Source of the DNA: Sediminibacter sp. Hel_I_10
GTDB taxonomy: Bacteria; Bacteroidota; Bacteroidia; Flavobacteriales; Flavobacteriaceae
Reading direction: 5' to 3'
Length of the DNA: 64,000 bases
Assembly (NCBI RefSeq): GCF_000688335.1
Contig: NZ_JHZX01000001.1
Location: forward strand, 1,674,001 to 1,738,000
Shown: in pieces, positions 60,489 to 64,000 of the stretch
Layout: each line of letters starts with the position of its first letter
How positions within the stretch are numbered: the first letter of the stretch is position 1
The notes under the pieces: generated by a model
The model's database searches: none
What the model was told of the DNA's origin: nothing
The model's input: the letters and a program-made list of their open reading frames with translations, nothing else
Translations under genes and position numbers: made by a program

Positions 60489-61268
60489 ATGGCCCAAACC
60501 TTAAACGTTGCAGTTGTTCAAACGCATTTATTTTGGGAAAATCCCGAGCAAAATCGTATCAACTTGCTTGAAAAACTAAATCAAATTTCTTCGGAAATTG
60601 ACTTAATTGTACTCCCAGAGATGTTCAATTCTGGCTTTACAATGAATGCAAAATCGGTTGCCGAAACCATGGATGGCGAAACCGTGTCATGGATGATTGC
60701 TCTTGCTAAAGAAAAACAGGCCGCCATTACGGGGAGTTTGGTCATTAAAGCGTCAGACGATTTTTTCAACAGACTCCTTTTTGTGTATCCCGATGGCACC
60801 ATATTAAAATATGATAAAAAACACACCTTCACTTTAGCGGGAGAGCAAAACGTCTATTCCGCAGGAAAAGAGCGTTTATTGGTAGATTATAAAGGTTGGA
60901 AAATTTGCCCGTTGGTATGTTATGATTTGCGTTTTCCGGTATGGTCTAGAAATGATACAGATTATGACCTATTGCTCTATGTCGCCAATTGGCCAAAGGT
61001 TCGAATCTCGGCATGGGACACTCTTTTAAAAGCGCGAGCTATTGAAAACATGACTTATTGTATTGGTGTAAATCGGGTAGGTTTAGATGGCAATGGCCAT
61101 GAATATTCAGGACATTCTGCAGCTTATGATGTGCTTGGTAATAGATTAGATACCGCCTTAGTCACTAAAGACGCTATAGAGATAGTTACTTTAGATAAAT
61201 CGCATATTGAGAAGTATCGCCATAAATTGGGATTTTTAAATGATAGGGACGACTTTATTTTAAAGTAA
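60489..61268 (+). CDS. Carbon-nitrogen hydrolase, omega-amidase type
   Basis: A 259-aa nitrilase-superfamily amidase. The catalytic triad is Glu44 (LPEMFNSGF), Lys110 (YDKKHTF) and Cys144 (CPLVCYDLRFPVW). These sequences match omega-amidases, which hydrolyse 2-oxoglutaramate or 2-oxosuccinamate to the keto acid and ammonia, repairing products of glutamine transaminases. GHEYSGHSAAYD near 212 is also typical. It is 15 bp after the coiled-coil lipoprotein gene and overlaps the converging Ig-like gene by 14 bp. Confidence 0.92.
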   Translation: MAQTLNVAVVQTHLFWENPEQNRINLLEKLNQISSEIDLIVLPEMFNSGFTMNAKSVAETMDGETVSWMIALAKEKQAAITGSLVIKASDDFFNRLLFVYPDGTILKYDKKHTFTLAGEQNVYSAGKERLLVDYKGWKICPLVCYDLRFPVWSRNDTDYDLLLYVANWPKVRISAWDTLLKARAIENMTYCIGVNRVGLDGNGHEYSGHSAAYDVLGNRLDTALVTKDAIEIVTLDKSHIEKYRHKLGFLNDRDDFILK

Positions 61269-62859
61269 AATCGATAATGGGGTCCCAATTGGCTCGGGCA
61301 TCAATGGGCTCAGGATAGTAACTAATGTGCTCTGGCTGTGTACTCTTTAAGAAATTACCAGTATCCCACTTCTCATTGCCATTGGCATCAAAAATAATCC
61401 GCAAATAATAGGCTCCAGGAGCGAGATTTCTAAAATCTATAAGCTGCTCCTTGGCAATAGCTTGTTCATATTTAACCTCTGCCTTGTCTGTTACCAATTG
61501 AGCAATAATAGGGTACTCTGCATTTCTAAGGGTGAGCCTTATGTTAGAATAATCGGCAAATGTCTTGGTGTTCACATTATAACTCAAGGTATCATTGACA
61601 TTTCCGAAGAAATCCTCAAATGCGTTAGGGAGCACCGTGATGTTATATTTTTGGGATTCTTCTTTTTCAAAAGATAGGTTATAGACATTTTTCAGTTCAG
61701 AAAAAGTAGAGGTAAACGGAACTTCTAGAGAATCTTTGTCTAAAACAGTGACTTGTTTCTCATCAAACCTTACAAAAGGTACCGAGCCTTTAATTTGAAA
61801 GTCTTCCCTAAAACTTAAGGTACTTGATGACAATGCTGTAATCACTAAAGAATCTCTCTCCAAATCCCTGAATTTATGGGTTAACGTGTCTACATAGGTT
61901 TTATTCTTTACCACAAAAAGAACAGAATCCCTTTCAATTTTGGGTTTGTACCAATAATAGAGAGAATCGGCCTTAGGATCTTTAGTAATACGTTTTTCTA
62001 TGGTAGGAAGCGTATCGCCTATCATTTCAATTTCCATATCTTGATAATCTCCCTCATAGCCAAATGCTATTTTTTGGCCAGCAATCTGCTTTGGTCGTTC
62101 AGATTCAAAATCTAAAACTTCTTGAAACATGGTAATGGTATAAAAGGAATCTGTTGGTACAGTGACCACCCCTTCATAGAACCCTATCTTATCTGTTTTT
62201 GGTTGATAGGTATAATTTGGATTTTCCTCTTTGAGCGCTATCATTTTGTACTTACCTGCCTTGATGTTATCAATGCTAAAAATGGTAAGGCTATCTAAGG
62301 TATTGGTAATGTATTTTGGTCGTTCCTTGTAAACGGTAGAATCTGTATAGGTAGAATCCATTTCATAAAGCATGACCGATACAAAGGCATCTGGCTGGCG
62401 TTTTTCGGCATCTAAAATAGTTCCCGTGACGCGTAATGAGTCTATATAATCTCCCGTAGAAAATACATAACGGTAATAATCGTATGGATTTTCTTCATTA
62501 TTATCTACAATACTCTGCCCAAAGTTAAAGGCATAAGTGGTATTATCATCAAGCGTATCATTGATAATAATTTGAATGTACTTACTGGCAACGCTTAATG
62601 GTGTGGTTGTAGGAGGAGGATCCATTGGAGGCGAGACAATCAATTGCTTCTGCAAGTTTTTCACCTTAATGTATTCATCAAAATAAATTCTAATTTCTTT
62701 CCCCTTAAAGTTCGTTGAATAGTTTTTAGGCGTTTCCCTGATGATTTTTGGCGGCTCAAGATCCTTGGCTCCACCGTCTGGCGTACCTCTACTGGCACAA
62801 TTAATTGCCATTAAAGCAATAATTAAACAAACAAAAATTTGCAGGAAGATACGTTGCAT
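61255..62859 (-). CDS. Large Ig-like domain lipoprotein
   Basis: A 534-aa lipoprotein with lipobox (ALMAINC) and ASRGTPDGGAKDLEPPKII after the cysteine, a segment shared by a conserved Bacteroidota lipoprotein family. Residues about 35-130 are a Big_5/SbsA-type Ig-like domain (GKEIRIYFDEYIKVKNLQ, then IIINDTLDDNTTYAFNFG). More beta domains follow, including a carboxypeptidase-like one near the C-terminus (LRIIFDANGNEKWDTG). Function unknown. The converging omega-amidase gene overlaps its 3' end by 14 bp; the ComF gene lies upstream on the same strand after 96 bp. Confidence 0.88.
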   Translation of the reverse strand: MQRIFLQIFVCLIIALMAINCASRGTPDGGAKDLEPPKIIRETPKNYSTNFKGKEIRIYFDEYIKVKNLQKQLIVSPPMDPPPTTTPLSVASKYIQIIINDTLDDNTTYAFNFGQSIVDNNEENPYDYYRYVFSTGDYIDSLRVTGTILDAEKRQPDAFVSVMLYEMDSTYTDSTVYKERPKYITNTLDSLTIFSIDNIKAGKYKMIALKEENPNYTYQPKTDKIGFYEGVVTVPTDSFYTITMFQEVLDFESERPKQIAGQKIAFGYEGDYQDMEIEMIGDTLPTIEKRITKDPKADSLYYWYKPKIERDSVLFVVKNKTYVDTLTHKFRDLERDSLVITALSSSTLSFREDFQIKGSVPFVRFDEKQVTVLDKDSLEVPFTSTFSELKNVYNLSFEKEESQKYNITVLPNAFEDFFGNVNDTLSYNVNTKTFADYSNIRLTLRNAEYPIIAQLVTDKAEVKYEQAIAKEQLIDFRNLAPGAYYLRIIFDANGNEKWDTGNFLKSTQPEHISYYPEPIDARANWDPIIDFTLK

Positions 62860-62955
62860 GCTATAGAAGCTCTTTTTTCAATGTTAAGCAAATAAACAAT
62901 TAATTTGTAGCAAACGCCAAAAAATTAACGCGGTTTTGACAAGGTCACCCCATGC

Positions 62956-63636
62956 TCAGTCTGTTATGGCCATTAACGCTAGGCTTAATTTGATGTCTTG
63001 TATCTTGTTCATGGCGTTAGCACAGGCTTCTATTGTAGCTCCAGTTGTAATGATATCATCAACCAAGAGCACGTGTTTTCCTCTTAGGCTGTCAAGATCT
63101 ACAACCGTGAAATTTGAGTTGATGTCACTACTTCGTTTTAATCGGTCTTTGAAAACTTGGGTCTTAGAATTTGTAATTTTTACCAATGTTGTGGTATTCA
63201 ATTCTGCATCCAAGGCCTTAGAGAGGGCTAAGGCAAATTTATCAACTTGATTATAGCCTCTTTTTCTGAGTTTTGCTTTGTGAAGCGGAACAGGCACTAC
63301 GACTTCTATGGCTCTATAGCCTTCAAGAGTCTTTAATTCTTCACCCAGCCATTGTCCCAAAACCACCCCAATAGTCTCATGCCCTCTGTATTTCAAATTG
63401 TGCATGAGTTGCTGAACAATTCCTTTCTTTGAAAAATGCAAAAGGGCCGTTGCATTTTCAAATTTTACACGACCGTATAAGGTCTTATGGACGGCATTAT
63501 TTGAATCGTCGTGAAAGTTAGTTAATGGCATTTCATGTCTGCAATTTGTACAAATATGTAGCTCGTTATCAGTTAAAAGACTGTTACATGCGTAACAAAC
63601 ATCTGGAAAAAATAAGTTCAACAAGTTTTTTACCAT
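62956..63636 (-). CDS. ComF family phosphoribosyltransferase-like protein
   Basis: A 226-aa protein. The N-terminal zinc-binding part has CYACNSLL and CTNCRHEM (residues about 14-36). The C-terminal phosphoribosyltransferase domain has KLRKRGYNQVDKFALALS near 130 and the PRPP motif VLLVDDIITTGATIEACA near 190. ComF proteins take part in DNA uptake during competence in other phyla; here the role is unproven. It may form a unit with the Ig-like lipoprotein gene downstream. Confidence 0.92.
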   Translation of the reverse strand: MVKNLLNLFFPDVCYACNSLLTDNELHICTNCRHEMPLTNFHDDSNNAVHKTLYGRVKFENATALLHFSKKGIVQQLMHNLKYRGHETIGVVLGQWLGEELKTLEGYRAIEVVVPVPLHKAKLRKRGYNQVDKFALALSKALDAELNTTTLVKITNSKTQVFKDRLKRSSDINSNFTVVDLDSLRGKHVLLVDDIITTGATIEACANAMNKIQDIKLSLALMAITD

Positions 63637-63705
63637 TTCAACGAAAAAAATTAATTAGAACATGTATATTCTATAGTTTCGCGCTTTACCATTTGAAAAA
63701 TTAAA

Positions 63706-64000
63706 ATGATAGTTAACCCTCAATTTTTTAACTACAGATTAATTATTGGTTCATTAATAGTTGCGGTCACCCTTTTAACGGTATTTAGTTTTACAAGTTA
63801 TCAATCCATTGAGGCCCAACAACAATTTCTAGAACAGGAAAAAAATCTTGTCGAAGGCGAATTATCTGAAATGATAGAACGCTATGACGAAACCTTCCTA
63901 ACTAATAATATAATCGCCTCCCAACTTCTGGACGCTAAAAGCGACGCGCAATTGGCTTTGGACTCGTTGAGAACGGTCAAAACAGATCTCTCAGCCCTTT
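63706..64000 (+). CDS. N-terminal part of a coiled-coil membrane protein (runs off the window)
   Basis: ATG at 63706, open to the window edge (98 codons read). The product starts MIVNPQFFNYRLIIGSLIV, with one transmembrane helix at about residues 11-32, then a charged coiled coil (EQEKNLVEGELSEMIERYDE, later DAQLALDSLRTVKTDL). It resembles a conserved flavobacterial coiled-coil protein of unknown function. A weak promoter-like TAGTTTCG (one mismatch) lies at 63674-63681. The C-terminus lies outside the window. Confidence 0.75.
   Translation, partial: MIVNPQFFNYRLIIGSLIVAVTLLTVFSFTSYQSIEAQQQFLEQEKNLVEGELSEMIERYDETFLTNNIIASQLLDAKSDAQLALDSLRTVKTDLSAL

Noticed and set aside
1-64000. rRNA operon, insertion sequence, integron, attachment site or replication origin
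   Set aside because: No rRNA sequence, transposase-like ORF, terminal repeats or DnaA-box cluster was seen on reading the window; only one tRNA gene was found.

Overview
The window is a chromosomal segment from a member of the Flavobacteriaceae (phylum Bacteroidota). This follows from low G+C; promoters with the Bacteroidota -7 element TAnnTTTG; few Shine-Dalgarno sequences; type IX secretion (T9SS) C-terminal domains; SusC-like TonB receptors with carboxypeptidase-like N-terminal domains; and many lipoproteins with an acidic tract just after the lipidated cysteine (the flavobacterial surface-export signal). There is no rRNA, insertion sequence, CRISPR array or prophage. Genes are densely packed and most resemble conserved flavobacterial families.

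Layout. 1-10.5 kb is the accessory part: two minus-strand paralogous surface lipoproteins, then an ECF-like sigma factor, a membrane TPR protein that is probably its partner, a run of secreted lipoproteins (propeller-like, FG-GAP/T9SS, YD-repeat, Ig-like) and a convergent 1017-aa TPR-CHAT protease-like lipoprotein. 10.6-14.9 kb holds a flavoprotein, an SDR, an S41 protease with dCMP deaminase, and a HupE/UreJ membrane protein. 15-21.7 kb is an inducible DNA-repair and mutagenesis island: dinB and a short error-prone DnaE face away from a self-cleaving XRE-S24 repressor that is followed by a DnaQ-GIY-YIG nuclease. 22-29.2 kb is a three-gene operon: a TPR/MORN-repeat protein and two DUF3857/transglutaminase proteins, the second lacking the catalytic cysteine motif.

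29.4-38.1 kb is largely housekeeping: tRNA-Leu, prs, rplY, pth, ribF, an HTTM membrane protein and serS, with a T9SS M43 metalloprotease and, beside it, the 3' relic of a decayed T9SS gene. 38.2-38.5 kb carries a promoter, a 22-codon ORF and a strong terminator, probably a small independent transcript. 38.5-45 kb holds a TPR protein, DUF4286, DUF3127, a flavin reductase, an orphan histidine kinase, a zinc-ribbon membrane protein, HIT and greA.

46-53.8 kb is a nutrient-salvage region. A TonB receptor lies behind a clear TPP riboswitch. The same-strand gene cluster upstream encodes a thiamine-binding-family protein, a PnuC-type transporter and a NadR-like kinase, which suggests uptake and trapping of thiamine or a precursor. 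GGGP synthase and a phosphopantetheinyl transferase head that cluster, facing ahcY. 55.3-59.2 kb is a second acquisition module, a TonB receptor translationally coupled to a beta-propeller phytase. The right end holds an orphan Vsr-type endonuclease, a coiled-coil lipoprotein, an omega-amidase, a large Ig-like lipoprotein, a ComF protein and the start of a truncated coiled-coil membrane protein. All assignments come from reading sequence and motifs; no database search was run.
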